From NCBI RefSeq assembly GCF_025460765.1, contig NZ_JAMWEG010000018.1, forward strand, positions 62,001 to 126,000: a stretch of DNA of 64,000 bases. The letters run 5' to 3'. The notes beneath the pieces were generated by a model. It did no database searches. It saw only the letters and a program-made list of their open reading frames with translations, and was not told the DNA's origin. Position numbers and translations under genes: made by a program. This document shows, piece by piece, positions 24,888 through 32,852 of the stretch; within the stretch, counting starts at the first letter, position 1; each line of letters opens with the position of its first letter. The DNA comes from Micromonospora sp. MA102. GTDB taxonomy: Bacteria > Actinomycetota > Actinomycetes > Mycobacteriales > Micromonosporaceae.

Positions 24888-27377
24888 TCACTCCGCGCCG
24901 AGGGCCGCCACCACCGGCCGGGACAGCGCCCGCCGGGCCGGCAGGATCGAGGCGGCCAGCGCGGCGACCACCGCCACCGCGACGATCAGGCCGAGCCGCC
25001 CCCACGGCAGCACCAGGGTGAAGTCCCCACCGATGCGGGCCAGCACCGCCATCCCGCCGGCGGCCACACCGGTGCCCAGGGCCACGCCGAGCAGCGTGCC
25101 GACCAGCGCGGTGAGCACCGCCTCGACGGCGAGCACCGCCCGCATCCCGCCGCGGGTCAGGCCCACGGCGCGCAGCACCGCGTTCTCCCGGGTCCGCTCC
25201 ACCACCGACAGGGTGAGCGTGTTCGCCACGCCGATCAGCGCGATCACCACGGCCAGGCCGAGCAGGGCGGTGACGAAGCCGAGCACCAGGTCCACCGTGC
25301 CGGTGAGCATCTTCTTGTAGGCCGCCTGGTCCAGCAGGTTGACCGTCGGATAGCGGGTGAGCACCGACTCGACGGCGACCCGCGCGGCGTCGGTGGACAC
25401 CCCGTCGGCGGGGTCCACCTCGGCAAGGTGGCCGCGCTCGGCCGGGAAGAGGCGGGCGAAGTCGGCGTCGGCGACGTCCACCACGTGCCCGGCGGGCACG
25501 GGGCTGCCCGCCAGGGCCGGGGTGTCGTCGGCCACCACGGCGGCGACCCGGAACGAGCGACCGGCGAGCGGGACGCTGCTGCCCACGGACCAGCCGCGGG
25601 CCGCGGCCAGCTCCCGGTGCACCAGCACCGTGCCCGGACCGAGGGCGGCCGGGTCACCGGCGTCCACGGCGGACAGCGTCCGCCGGACCAGCGCCGGGTG
25701 GGCGGCGCGCACCTCGATCCCGTCGACGACCCGGCTGCGCTGCTCGTGCACCACGCCCAGCTCGGGCCGGGCGGCCAGCTCCCCGGCCAGCGGTGCGGGC
25801 AGGTCCCCGCCGATCCCGGTGACCACGAAGTCCACCCCGATCTCCGCGTCAACGGCGCGCTCGATGCCCGCCTTCGCGCTGCCCGCGCCGACCACGAACG
25901 CGGAGACCAGGCCGATGCCGATGACCATGGCGGTGGCGGTGGCCGCGACCCGGCGCGGGTTGCGCACGGCGTTCGCCACGGCCAGCGCGGCCGGCACGCC
26001 GAGCAGCCGGCGGGCCGGCAGGCCGAGCAGCCGGACCAGGGCCGGCACGAGCACCGGGCCGAACAGCACGATGCCCAAAAAGGCCAACACCCCGCCGGCG
26101 GCGACCAGCGGCACCTGGCCGAGGGCTCCCGCGCCGGCCAGGGCGGCCACCCCGGCGGCGAGGACCAGCGCTCCGGCCACGAGCCGCACCCGGCCGGCCC
26201 GCCCGGCGGGCTGCACGGCCGCGTCGGTCAGCGCGGCCACCGGCGCGACCCGGGTCCCCTGCCAGGCCGGCACGGCGGCGGCCACCACGGTCAGCAGCGT
26301 CCCGAGCCCGAGGGAGAGCAGCACCGTCCGGGCCGTGACGGTGACCGCGGCGCCGACCGGCGCGTGGAGGGTGGACAGCAGCGCGCCGAGGCCCGCGGCC
26401 AGGCCCACCCCGGCCAGCACCCCGGCGGCCGAGGCGAGCAGCCCGGTCAGCGCCGCCTCGCCGAGGGCGGCCCGGTGCACCTGCCCCCGGGTGGCGCCGA
26501 CCAGCCGCAGCAGCGCGGTCCGCCGGGACCGCTGGGCGAGCACGATGGCGAAGGTGTTGGCGATCACGAAGCCGGCGACCACCACCGCCACCGCGGCGAA
26601 GGTGCCCAGGAACAGCTCGAACTGCCGCCGGTCGCGGACCGCGTCCGCGACGGCCTCGTCGAGGATTGCCGTGCGGTCCCGCACCGCGACCGCCGGCCCG
26701 ACCGCCGCGCGGACCCGGTCGGCGAGCGCCGCCCGGTCCACGCCGGGCCGCGCGGCCACCATGATCCGGCCATAGCCGCGCTCCCCGCCCACGGCGAGGG
26801 CGTCCGGGCCGGCCAGGCCGATGAAGGGGCCGCCGACGTCGCGCGAGCTGCCGGCCACGTCGACGGCGCCGACCAGCGTGTACGGCCGGGCCGGCCCGCC
26901 GTTCCCGCCGACCCGCACCGGGCTGCCGAGGGCGAAGTGCTGGTCGGCGACCGTCTCCTCGTCGAGCACCAGCTCGCCGGTCCGCTGCGGCAGCCGCCCG
27001 GCGACGACGTCGTACGACTGGAGGGCCGGGTCGGTGGGGATCGCGGCGAGCACGGCGTAGCCGAGCACCGGCCGCCCGTCGGCGCCCACCACCCCGGCGG
27101 TGCCGGTCAGCTCCCCCTCGGCGGCGGCCACCCCGTCGACCGCGCGCACCCGGTCGACCAGGGACGGCGGCAGCGGGGCCTTGCCCGCGTACGCGGCCAG
27201 GTCGGTGTGCCGGTCGAAGGCGCCGGCCCGCTCGTAGGCCCCGGCGCGCATGCCGTCGGTGAGCATCAGGGTGCCGGCCACGAAGGCGACGCCGAGGACG
27301 ATCGCCAGCGAGGAGAGCAGCAGGCGCAGCCCGTCGGCGCGGATCTGGCGCAGGGTCAGGCGCAGCATCCCGGTCAC
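24888..27377 (-). CDS. ABC transporter permease with two FtsX domains
   Basis: An 829-residue membrane protein of the MacB/FtsX class. The N-terminal helix is followed by a large external domain. Three helices of the first FtsX domain lie at about 265-400, then a second external domain (about 500-700), and a second FtsX set lies at about 705-820. Such permeases do mechanical work on envelope substrates or export antimicrobial peptides and lipids rather than forming a channel. The GTG overlaps the ATPase gene by 4 bp (GTGA). Confidence 0.94.
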   Translation of the reverse strand: MTGMLRLTLRQIRADGLRLLLSSLAIVLGVAFVAGTLMLTDGMRAGAYERAGAFDRHTDLAAYAGKAPLPPSLVDRVRAVDGVAAAEGELTGTAGVVGADGRPVLGYAVLAAIPTDPALQSYDVVAGRLPQRTGELVLDEETVADQHFALGSPVRVGGNGGPARPYTLVGAVDVAGSSRDVGGPFIGLAGPDALAVGGERGYGRIMVAARPGVDRAALADRVRAAVGPAVAVRDRTAILDEAVADAVRDRRQFELFLGTFAAVAVVVAGFVIANTFAIVLAQRSRRTALLRLVGATRGQVHRAALGEAALTGLLASAAGVLAGVGLAAGLGALLSTLHAPVGAAVTVTARTVLLSLGLGTLLTVVAAAVPAWQGTRVAPVAALTDAAVQPAGRAGRVRLVAGALVLAAGVAALAGAGALGQVPLVAAGGVLAFLGIVLFGPVLVPALVRLLGLPARRLLGVPAALAVANAVRNPRRVAATATAMVIGIGLVSAFVVGAGSAKAGIERAVDAEIGVDFVVTGIGGDLPAPLAGELAARPELGVVHEQRSRVVDGIEVRAAHPALVRRTLSAVDAGDPAALGPGTVLVHRELAAARGWSVGSSVPLAGRSFRVAAVVADDTPALAGSPVPAGHVVDVADADFARLFPAERGHLAEVDPADGVSTDAARVAVESVLTRYPTVNLLDQAAYKKMLTGTVDLVLGFVTALLGLAVVIALIGVANTLTLSVVERTRENAVLRAVGLTRGGMRAVLAVEAVLTALVGTLLGVALGTGVAAGGMAVLARIGGDFTLVLPWGRLGLIVAVAVVAALAASILPARRALSRPVVAALGAE

Positions 27378-28138
27378 CGCCCCGCCGCCGGCGCGCCGGC
27401 CTCGAGCCGGGTGAGCGCGTCGACGACCTCACCGGCGGTCGGGGCGTGCAGCTCGTCGACCAGCCGCCCGTCGGCGAGGAAGACCACCCGGTCGGCGTGG
27501 GCGGCGGCCTTCGGGTCGTGGGTCACCATGACCACGGTCTGCCCGAGCGTGTCCACCGCCTCGCGGAGCAGCCGCAGCACCTCCGCGCCGGAGCGCGAGT
27601 CCAGGTTGCCGGTGGGTTCGTCGGCGAAGATCACCCACGGCCGGGTGACCAGGGCCCGGGCCACGGCGACCCGCTGCTGCTGGCCTCCGGAGAGCTCGGC
27701 GGGCCGGTGGCGGAGACGGTCGGCGAGGCCGACCGCGGTCACCACCTGGCGCAGCCACTCCGGGTCGGGCCGCCGGCCGGCGATGGCCAGCGGCAGCACG
27801 ATGTTCTCCTCGGCGGTGAGGGTGGGCAGCAGGTTGAACTTCTGGAAGACGAAGCCGATCCGGTCCCGGCGCAGCCGGGTCAGCCGGCGGTCGTCCAGGC
27901 GGGCGAGGTCGGCGTCGCCGATGCGCACCCTGCCGGCGGACGGCCGGTCCAGGCCGGCGAGGCAGTGCAGCAGGGTGGACTTGCCGGAGCCGGACGGGCC
28001 CATCACGGCGGTGAACCGGGCGGCGGCCAGGTCGAGGTCGACGCCGTCGAGCGCGACGACCCGGTGCGGGCCGGCCCCGTACTCCTTGCGCAGCTCACGG
28101 GCGGTGACGGCGACGCCGGTGGTGGTGATTGCGGACAA
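27374..28138 (-). CDS. ABC transporter ATP-binding protein (MacB/LolD-like)
   Basis: A 254-residue ATPase. Walker A GPSGSGKST (about 47-55), Q-loop 'FVFQKFNLLP', signature LSGGQQQRVAVARAL (about 148-162), Walker B 'VIFADEPTGNLDS' and H-loop 'VMVTHD' are all intact. It is the motor of the FtsX-type permease that overlaps its 3' end. The promoter is probably TAGCGT near 28190, about 50 bp upstream. The adjacent two-component system, which reads in the same direction, is the likely regulator. Confidence 0.96.
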   Translation of the reverse strand: MSAITTTGVAVTARELRKEYGAGPHRVVALDGVDLDLAAARFTAVMGPSGSGKSTLLHCLAGLDRPSAGRVRIGDADLARLDDRRLTRLRRDRIGFVFQKFNLLPTLTAEENIVLPLAIAGRRPDPEWLRQVVTAVGLADRLRHRPAELSGGQQQRVAVARALVTRPWVIFADEPTGNLDSRSGAEVLRLLREAVDTLGQTVVMVTHDPKAAAHADRVVFLADGRLVDELHAPTAGEVVDALTRLEAGAPAAGR

Positions 28139-28261
28139 CGGTGTGCTCCTGTCGGGCAGGGTCCTGAAGACCCTTCCGACGCTAGGGGCGGCACCCCGCC
28201 GATGATCTCCACCTGCGCGCTCGACCTCGGTACGCCGGTGGTCGCCCCCGACCGGGTGGAC

Positions 28262-28283
28262 CCGTACGACCCAGGTCGTACGG
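28262..28283. promoter_or_regulatory. 22-bp near-perfect palindrome between regulator and ABC genes
   Basis: CCGTACGACC at 28262-28271 and GGTCGTACGG at 28274-28283 are perfect inverted arms separated by 2 nt. It lies 4 bp past the stop of the NarL-type regulator gene and about 125 bp before the ABC ATPase start. The tight centre argues for a dimer-binding DNA site rather than an RNA hairpin, although a terminator role is possible. Confidence 0.5.
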
Positions 28284-28287
28284 CGGG

Positions 28288-28953
28288 TCAGCCGCCGGGG
28301 GTGACCAGCCCGCTCTCGTACGCCAGCACGACGGCCTGGACCCGGTCGCGGAGCTGGAGCTTGGCCAGGATCCGGCCGACGTGGGTCTTCACGGTCGCCT
28401 CGGCGACGTGCACCCGGGCGGCGATCTCGGCGTTGGAGAGCCCCTGCGCCACGAGCAGCAGCACCTCCCGCTCCCGCTCGGTGAGCTGGGCCAGCCGCGG
28501 ATCCTCGGTGGGCGCCGGCCCGAGCTGCCCGGCGAACCGGTCGAGCAGCCGCCGGGTGATCGACGGGGCCACCACCGAGTCGCCCTCGGCGACCACCCGG
28601 ATGGCGGCGAGCAGGTCCTCCGGCGGCACGTTCTTGAGCAGGAAACCGCTGGCGCCGGCCCGCAGCGCGGCGAACGCGTCGGCCTCGGTGTCGAAGGTGG
28701 TGAGCACCAGCACCCGGGGGCGGCGCTCGGCCGGGCGGGCGCAGATCCGCTTCGTGGCCTCCACGCCGTCCATGGTCGGCATCCGCAGGTCCATCACCAC
28801 CACGTCGGCCTCGACCCGGTCCAGCACCCGCAGCGCGTCCGCGCCGTCGATGGCCTCGCCGACCACGGCGAGGTCGGGCTGGGAGTCGAGCACCATCCGG
28901 AACCCGGCGCGCACCAGCGCCTGGTCGTCGACGATCACCACCCGGACGCTCAT
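28288..28953 (-). CDS. NarL/LuxR-family response regulator
   Basis: A 221-residue regulator. The receiver domain has Asp9/Asp10, phospho-acceptor Asp55 in VVVMDLRMP and Lys107 in GFLLKN. The C-terminal LuxR-type helix-turn-helix has 'LTEREREVLLLVAQGLSNAEIA' (about 157-178) and 'VKTHVGRIL'. The ATG at 28953 overlaps the kinase stop by 4 bp (ATGA) and is preceded by GGAAGG. It probably controls the ABC exporter genes next to it. Confidence 0.96.
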   Translation of the reverse strand: MSVRVVIVDDQALVRAGFRMVLDSQPDLAVVGEAIDGADALRVLDRVEADVVVMDLRMPTMDGVEATKRICARPAERRPRVLVLTTFDTEADAFAALRAGASGFLLKNVPPEDLLAAIRVVAEGDSVVAPSITRRLLDRFAGQLGPAPTEDPRLAQLTEREREVLLLVAQGLSNAEIAARVHVAEATVKTHVGRILAKLQLRDRVQAVVLAYESGLVTPGG

Positions 28954-30185
28954 GCCGCCGCCTTCCCTTCCTCGGAGCCCGACGCCGACGGTAGCGGCAG
29001 CCGCGCCTCGACCCGCCACCCCCCGCCCAGGGTGGGGCCGGCGGCGAGGCTGCCGTCGTACACCCCGACCCGCTCGCGCATGCCGACCAGGCCGTGCCCG
29101 CCGGACGGCGTCGGCCGCACCACCGGACGGCCGCGCCCGTCGTCGACCGCCCGGACCACGACGGCGTCCGCGGACCAGTCGAGGCGCAGCTCGACCGCCG
29201 CGCCCACGCCGGCGTGCTTCAGCGCGTTGGTGAGGCTCTCCTGCACCACCCGGTAGACGGTCAGCTCCAGGCCGGGCGGCAGGGCGACCGGCGTGCCGGT
29301 GGCGGTGTCGGTGATCCGCAGGCCCGCGGCGCGGAAGCGGTCCAGCAGGTCGGGCAGCTCGACCAGGGCCGGCCGCCGGTGCGCCGGCTCGGCGTCGAGG
29401 GCGGCGTCGGGCGCGGCCGGCGCGGCCGCCGGCTCCGGCCGGCTCGGTTCCCGGAGTACGCCGACGAGGCGCCGCATCTCCTCCAGCGCCTGCCGCCCGG
29501 TGTCCGCCACCACCTTGGCCGCCTCCCGCGCGGTGTCCGGGTCGCGGTCGATGGTGAACCGCACCCCGTCGGCCTGCACGATCATGACGGCCATGCTGTG
29601 CGCGACGACGTCGTGCAGTTCGCGGGCGATCCGGGTGCGTTCCTCGGCGACCGCCGCCCGGGCCTCGGCCTCCCGCTCGCGTTCCAGCGTGGTGGCCCGC
29701 TCCTCCAGGCTCACCACGTAGAGCCGGCGGGTGCGCACGTTCAGGCCGACCAGCCAGACCGCGCCGGTGACCAGGCCGTAGTAGAGCGCGCCGGCCCACC
29801 AGGGCGCCGGGCCGGGCATCTGGGCGGCGGCGAGCAGCACGCCGATCGCGGCGACGATCCCGGCCAGGACGCCGTCGCGCAGCCGGTCGGCGTACTTGAC
29901 CACGCTGTAGAGGGCGATGAGCACGCCGATGTCGTAGGCCAGCGGGCCCCAGCCCACGACCACCTGGAGCAACGCGAGCACGGCCACCCCGGCGGCCACC
30001 GCCGACGGGTGGGTCCGCCGGAACAGCAGGACCAGCGCCATCACCAGGCCGACGGCCGTGGGAGCGACGCCGCCGTTCTCGACGAAGATCCCCAGGACGG
30101 CGAAGAGGGCCACCAGCCCGGAGACGGCGACGTCGAACGCGACGCTGCGCAGCGGGCGGCCGAAGACGATGCGCTCCACGGTCAC
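28950..30185 (-). CDS. DesK/NarX-type sensor histidine kinase
   Basis: A 411-residue kinase with about six N-terminal helices (20-165) and almost no external loops. The HisKA_3 motif is ARELHDVVAHSM (about 199-210). The ATPase domain contains 'ESLTNALKHA' and 'DDGRG' plus 'GGHGLVGMRERV'. Kinases of this form next to FtsX-type ABC exporters often sense envelope damage or bound antibiotics, frequently through the exporter itself; here that is inference. The GTG at 30185 is used; a second GTG two codons later is possible. Confidence 0.95.
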   Translation of the reverse strand: MTVERIVFGRPLRSVAFDVAVSGLVALFAVLGIFVENGGVAPTAVGLVMALVLLFRRTHPSAVAAGVAVLALLQVVVGWGPLAYDIGVLIALYSVVKYADRLRDGVLAGIVAAIGVLLAAAQMPGPAPWWAGALYYGLVTGAVWLVGLNVRTRRLYVVSLEERATTLEREREAEARAAVAEERTRIARELHDVVAHSMAVMIVQADGVRFTIDRDPDTAREAAKVVADTGRQALEEMRRLVGVLREPSRPEPAAAPAAPDAALDAEPAHRRPALVELPDLLDRFRAAGLRITDTATGTPVALPPGLELTVYRVVQESLTNALKHAGVGAAVELRLDWSADAVVVRAVDDGRGRPVVRPTPSGGHGLVGMRERVGVYDGSLAAGPTLGGGWRVEARLPLPSASGSEEGKAAA

Positions 30186-30212
30186 CCAGGGTACGGGCTC
30201 GCGCGCAGGTCG

Positions 30213-30392
30213 ATGCTTACCGCGTCACGCCCGATCAACGACGACGACACCGAGCCCCTGCGCGGCGACGCCCGCTGCTCCCACGTGACCGACCACGACG
30301 GCCCCTGCGGGGGTGACGCCACTCGGCCGTTACCGATGTCGACCTCTCAAGACGCGCTGGAGAAGTGCCTGGACCGGCGCCTACCAACGTGA
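30213..30392 (+). CDS. Possible 59-residue Cys/His-containing protein
   Basis: A short frame with an ATG at 30213, divergent from the histidine kinase gene 27 bp away. The product is acidic and carries a compact CSHVTDHDGPC segment (residues 22-32) that could bind zinc, plus one more Cys near the C-terminus. Third codon positions are mostly G or C, as in real genes here. A weak AGG ribosome site lies 4-5 nt upstream. I do not recognise a family. The next 115 bp, up to the DUF305 gene stop, hold nothing I can identify. Confidence 0.4.
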   Translation: MLTASRPINDDDTEPLRGDARCSHVTDHDGPCGGDATRPLPMSTSQDALEKCLDRRLPT

Positions 30393-30508
30393 TGTCGTCA
30401 GTGCCTCGCCACCGCACCGCCGCTCGGACCGGGCCGTGGTGAGCGGGCCCGCCGGAACTTGGAGAGTTGGCGCTCGGGGCGAACGGGAGGTCGCCGAAAT
30501 CCGGAAGG

Positions 30509-31219
30509 TCAGGCGCCGATCAGCTCGCGGAGGCGGGTGATCTCGGCGGACTGCTCGACGGCGACGGCGTTGGCGAACTCCTGGAGGGTCTGGTCCACGC
30601 CGACCTTGAGCAGGTCGGTGGACATGATGACGGCGCCCTCGTGGTGCGCGGTCATCATCCGCACGAAGAGGCGGTCGAAGTCGGCGCCCCGGGCTGCGGC
30701 GAGCTGCCGCATGGCCTCGGCGGACTGCATCCCGCGCATCGTGCCGTGGTCGTGACCGGGGACCTCGGCGGGCAGACCGCGGGTGCCCAGCCAGCCGCGC
30801 AGCACCCCGATCTCGGGTCCCTGTGCGGCCCGGATGCGGTCGGCGACGGCGCGTACCCGCGGGTCGGCGGCCCGGTCGGGGACGAGGGTCGCCATCTCCA
30901 CCGCCTGCTGGTGGTGCGGGATCATCATCCGGACGTACCAGACGTCGAGGCCGTTGTAGCGCGGCGGTGCGGCGTCGCGGACCTCCTGGGCGGCGCGGGT
31001 GGCCGCCGGCTCCCCCGGCCGGCCGGGCACGACAACCGGCGGCGCGTCGATCGGCGGCGCAGCGGTGGCGGTGGTGGCCGTGGTGGTGGCCGTCGTGGCG
31101 GCGGCCGGGCCGGCCGCGGGCCGGCTGTCCCCCCGCCCGGCGAGCGCCACGCCGGCCGCGACCAGGAGCACCGCCAGGGCTGTGACGGCGAGCCAGACTC
31201 GTCCCTGCCGGCCGGTCAT
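30509..31219 (-). CDS. DUF305 family exported protein
   Basis: A 236-residue protein with an N-terminal membrane helix or uncleaved signal (VWLAVTALAVLLVAAGVALA, 8-27), then an Ala/Thr-rich linker and a ferritin-like helical DUF305 domain. The two hallmark motifs are MMIPHHQQAVEMA (about 98-110) and MMTAHHEGAV (about 185-194), with 'HDHGTM' between them; the His/Met content suggests metal binding. DUF305 proteins are often found with copper-resistance genes. GGAGGGA is well placed before the ATG. It is divergent from the beta-propeller gene and shares its CRP-type site. Confidence 0.9.
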   Translation of the reverse strand: MTGRQGRVWLAVTALAVLLVAAGVALAGRGDSRPAAGPAAATTATTTATTATAAPPIDAPPVVVPGRPGEPAATRAAQEVRDAAPPRYNGLDVWYVRMMIPHHQQAVEMATLVPDRAADPRVRAVADRIRAAQGPEIGVLRGWLGTRGLPAEVPGHDHGTMRGMQSAEAMRQLAAARGADFDRLFVRMMTAHHEGAVIMSTDLLKVGVDQTLQEFANAVAVEQSAEITRLRELIGA

Positions 31220-31249
31220 ACGGCACTCCCTCCGGTCGAGGTGAGAGCG

Positions 31250-31255
31250 ATCCTA
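31250..31255 (-). promoter_or_regulatory. -10 element of the DUF305 gene promoter
   Basis: TAGGAT on the minus strand. The expected start point is near 31243, which places the centre of the CRP-type site at about -42. Confidence 0.45.
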
Positions 31256-31277
31256 TCCATAGACAATCCCGCCTGAA

Positions 31278-31293
31278 TGTGATCGGCATCACA
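31278..31293. promoter_or_regulatory. CRP-type operator TGTGA-N6-TCACA
   Basis: TGTGATCGGCATCACA is an exact match to the consensus half-sites of the CRP/GlxR family, with arms that extend to AATGTGAT/ATCACATT. It sits midway between the divergent -10 elements at 31250-31255 (minus) and 31315-31320 (plus), about -42 from each predicted start. That position is typical of activation by direct contact with RNA polymerase. Confidence 0.7.
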
Positions 31294-31314
31294 TTGATGA
31301 ATGTCATCGGCCGG

Positions 31315-31320
31315 TAAGGT
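31315..31320 (+). promoter_or_regulatory. -10 element of the beta-propeller gene promoter
   Basis: TAAGGT on the plus strand, with a predicted start near 31327. The leader of about 30 nt then carries the GGAGGG ribosome site. Confidence 0.45.
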
Positions 31321-31357
31321 GTGGCAAATCATCATCCCCTTTCGGAGGGTGCCGCCG

Positions 31358-32809
31358 ATGATCAGCATCCGCACGTCCCGAACCCGGATCGTCAGCCTCG
31401 CCGCCGCCGGCCTGCTCGTCGCCGGCGTCGTCGCCGCCCCACCCAGCAGCGCCCAGGAGATCCCCCGGGCGCAGGCCGCACCGGCCACCGTGGACAGCGC
31501 CGTCCCCGGGGTCGACGAGATCTCCAGCAGCCCCAACCTGCGCCAGGTCGCCAACCTGCCGAAGCAGGCGCCGTTCGACACCTCCGCGGCGTTCGGCACC
31601 GACATCGCCTTCCAGGGCCGGTACGCCTTCGTCGGCAACTACGACGGCTTCGTCGTCTACGACGTCTCCCGGCCGAGCGCGCCGATCGTCGTGTCCCAGG
31701 TGCTCTGCCCGGGCTCCCAGAACGACGTCTCCGTCCACGGTGACCTGCTGTTCCTGTCCACCGACTCGTCCCGCAGCGACGACTCCTGCAGCAGCGTCGC
31801 CCAGCCCGCCTCCGAGGCGGGCTCGTGGGAGGGCATCAAGATCTTCGACATCGGCGACAAGCGCAACCCGCGCTACATCAAGTCGGTGGAGACCGCCTGC
31901 GGCTCGCACACCCATACCCTGGTGCCGGGCAAGGACCGGCGGACCGTCTACCTGTACGTCTCGTCGTACAGCCCGCGGGCCGAGTTCCCGGACTGCCAGC
32001 CGCCGCACGACTCGATCTCCATCGTGAAGGTGCCGCTGCGGTCGCCGACCGACGCGGCCGTGGTGGCCACCCCGAACCTGTTCCCGGACGGCGGCTACCC
32101 GGGCATCCCCGGTGAGAAGTCGGCCACCACCGGCTGCCACGACATCACCGCGTACCCGGCGAAGGACATCGCGGCCGGCGCCTGCATGGGCGACGGCATC
32201 CTGCTCGACATCGCCGACCGGGAGGCCCCGCGGGTGATTGAGCGGGTCCGCGACACCGAGAACTTCGCCTTCTGGCACTCGGCGACGTTCAACAACTCCG
32301 GCACCAAGGTGGTGTTCACCGACGAGCTGGGCGGCGGTGGCGCCGCCACCTGCAACGAGGTCACCGGGCCGAACCGCGGCGCGGACGCCATCTACGACAT
32401 CACCGGTCGCGGCGACAACCGCCGGCTGGCGTTCCGCAGCTACTACAAGATCCCGCGGGCCAACGCCGACACCGAGAACTGCGTGGCCCACAACGGCTCG
32501 CTGGTGCCGGTGCCCGGCCGCGACATCATGGTCCAGGCCTGGTACCAGGGCGGCATCTCGGTCTGGGACTTCACCGACTCCCGGCACCCCAAGGAGATCG
32601 CCTTCTGGGAGCGGGGTCCGCTGGACGCCGGTCAGCTCCGCACCGGTGGCTCCTGGTCGGCCTACTGGTACAACGGCCACATCTTCTCCAGCGACATCCA
32701 GAAGGGCCTGGACGTGCTGGAGCTGCGCGACCCGCGTACCTGGCTGGCGCAGCTGTTCCGGGTGCCCGAGCTGAACGTGCAGACCCAGACGGGTTACCTG
32801 AGCTGGTGA
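31358..32809 (+). CDS. Secreted LVIVD-type beta-propeller protein
   Basis: A 483-residue exported protein. The signal peptide is residues 1-32 (hydrophobic VSLAAAGLLVAGVVAA, cleavage near SAQ). The mature part is made of LVIVD-type repeats of the form 'YAFVGNYDGFVVYDVS.P..P', recurring as 'GIKIFDIGD..NPRYI', 'GILLDIADREAPRVI', 'GISVWDFTDSRHPKEI' and 'GLDVLELRD', which should fold as a propeller. There are several Cys residues but no enzymatic motif. The start is fixed by GGAGGG 8 nt before the ATG. It shares a CRP-type operator with the DUF305 gene. The function is unknown. Confidence 0.88.
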   Translation: MISIRTSRTRIVSLAAAGLLVAGVVAAPPSSAQEIPRAQAAPATVDSAVPGVDEISSSPNLRQVANLPKQAPFDTSAAFGTDIAFQGRYAFVGNYDGFVVYDVSRPSAPIVVSQVLCPGSQNDVSVHGDLLFLSTDSSRSDDSCSSVAQPASEAGSWEGIKIFDIGDKRNPRYIKSVETACGSHTHTLVPGKDRRTVYLYVSSYSPRAEFPDCQPPHDSISIVKVPLRSPTDAAVVATPNLFPDGGYPGIPGEKSATTGCHDITAYPAKDIAAGACMGDGILLDIADREAPRVIERVRDTENFAFWHSATFNNSGTKVVFTDELGGGGAATCNEVTGPNRGADAIYDITGRGDNRRLAFRSYYKIPRANADTENCVAHNGSLVPVPGRDIMVQAWYQGGISVWDFTDSRHPKEIAFWERGPLDAGQLRTGGSWSAYWYNGHIFSSDIQKGLDVLELRDPRTWLAQLFRVPELNVQTQTGYLSW

Positions 32810-32816
32810 CCCGCCG

Positions 32817-32852
32817 GCCGGGCCCGGCCCCCTCCCGGGGGTCGGGCCCGGC
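32817..32852. terminator. Bidirectional terminator
   Basis: A 16-bp stem (32817-32832 with 32837-32852, one G-U pair) and a 4-nt loop, between the convergent propeller and hydrolase genes. The second arm abuts the hydrolase stop codon. Confidence 0.75.

Noticed and set aside
25428..28205. 925-residue open frame on the plus strand
   Set aside because: It is antisense to the ABC permease and ATPase genes, which have complete family motifs. Its product is Gly/Arg/Pro/His-rich with no recognisable domain.
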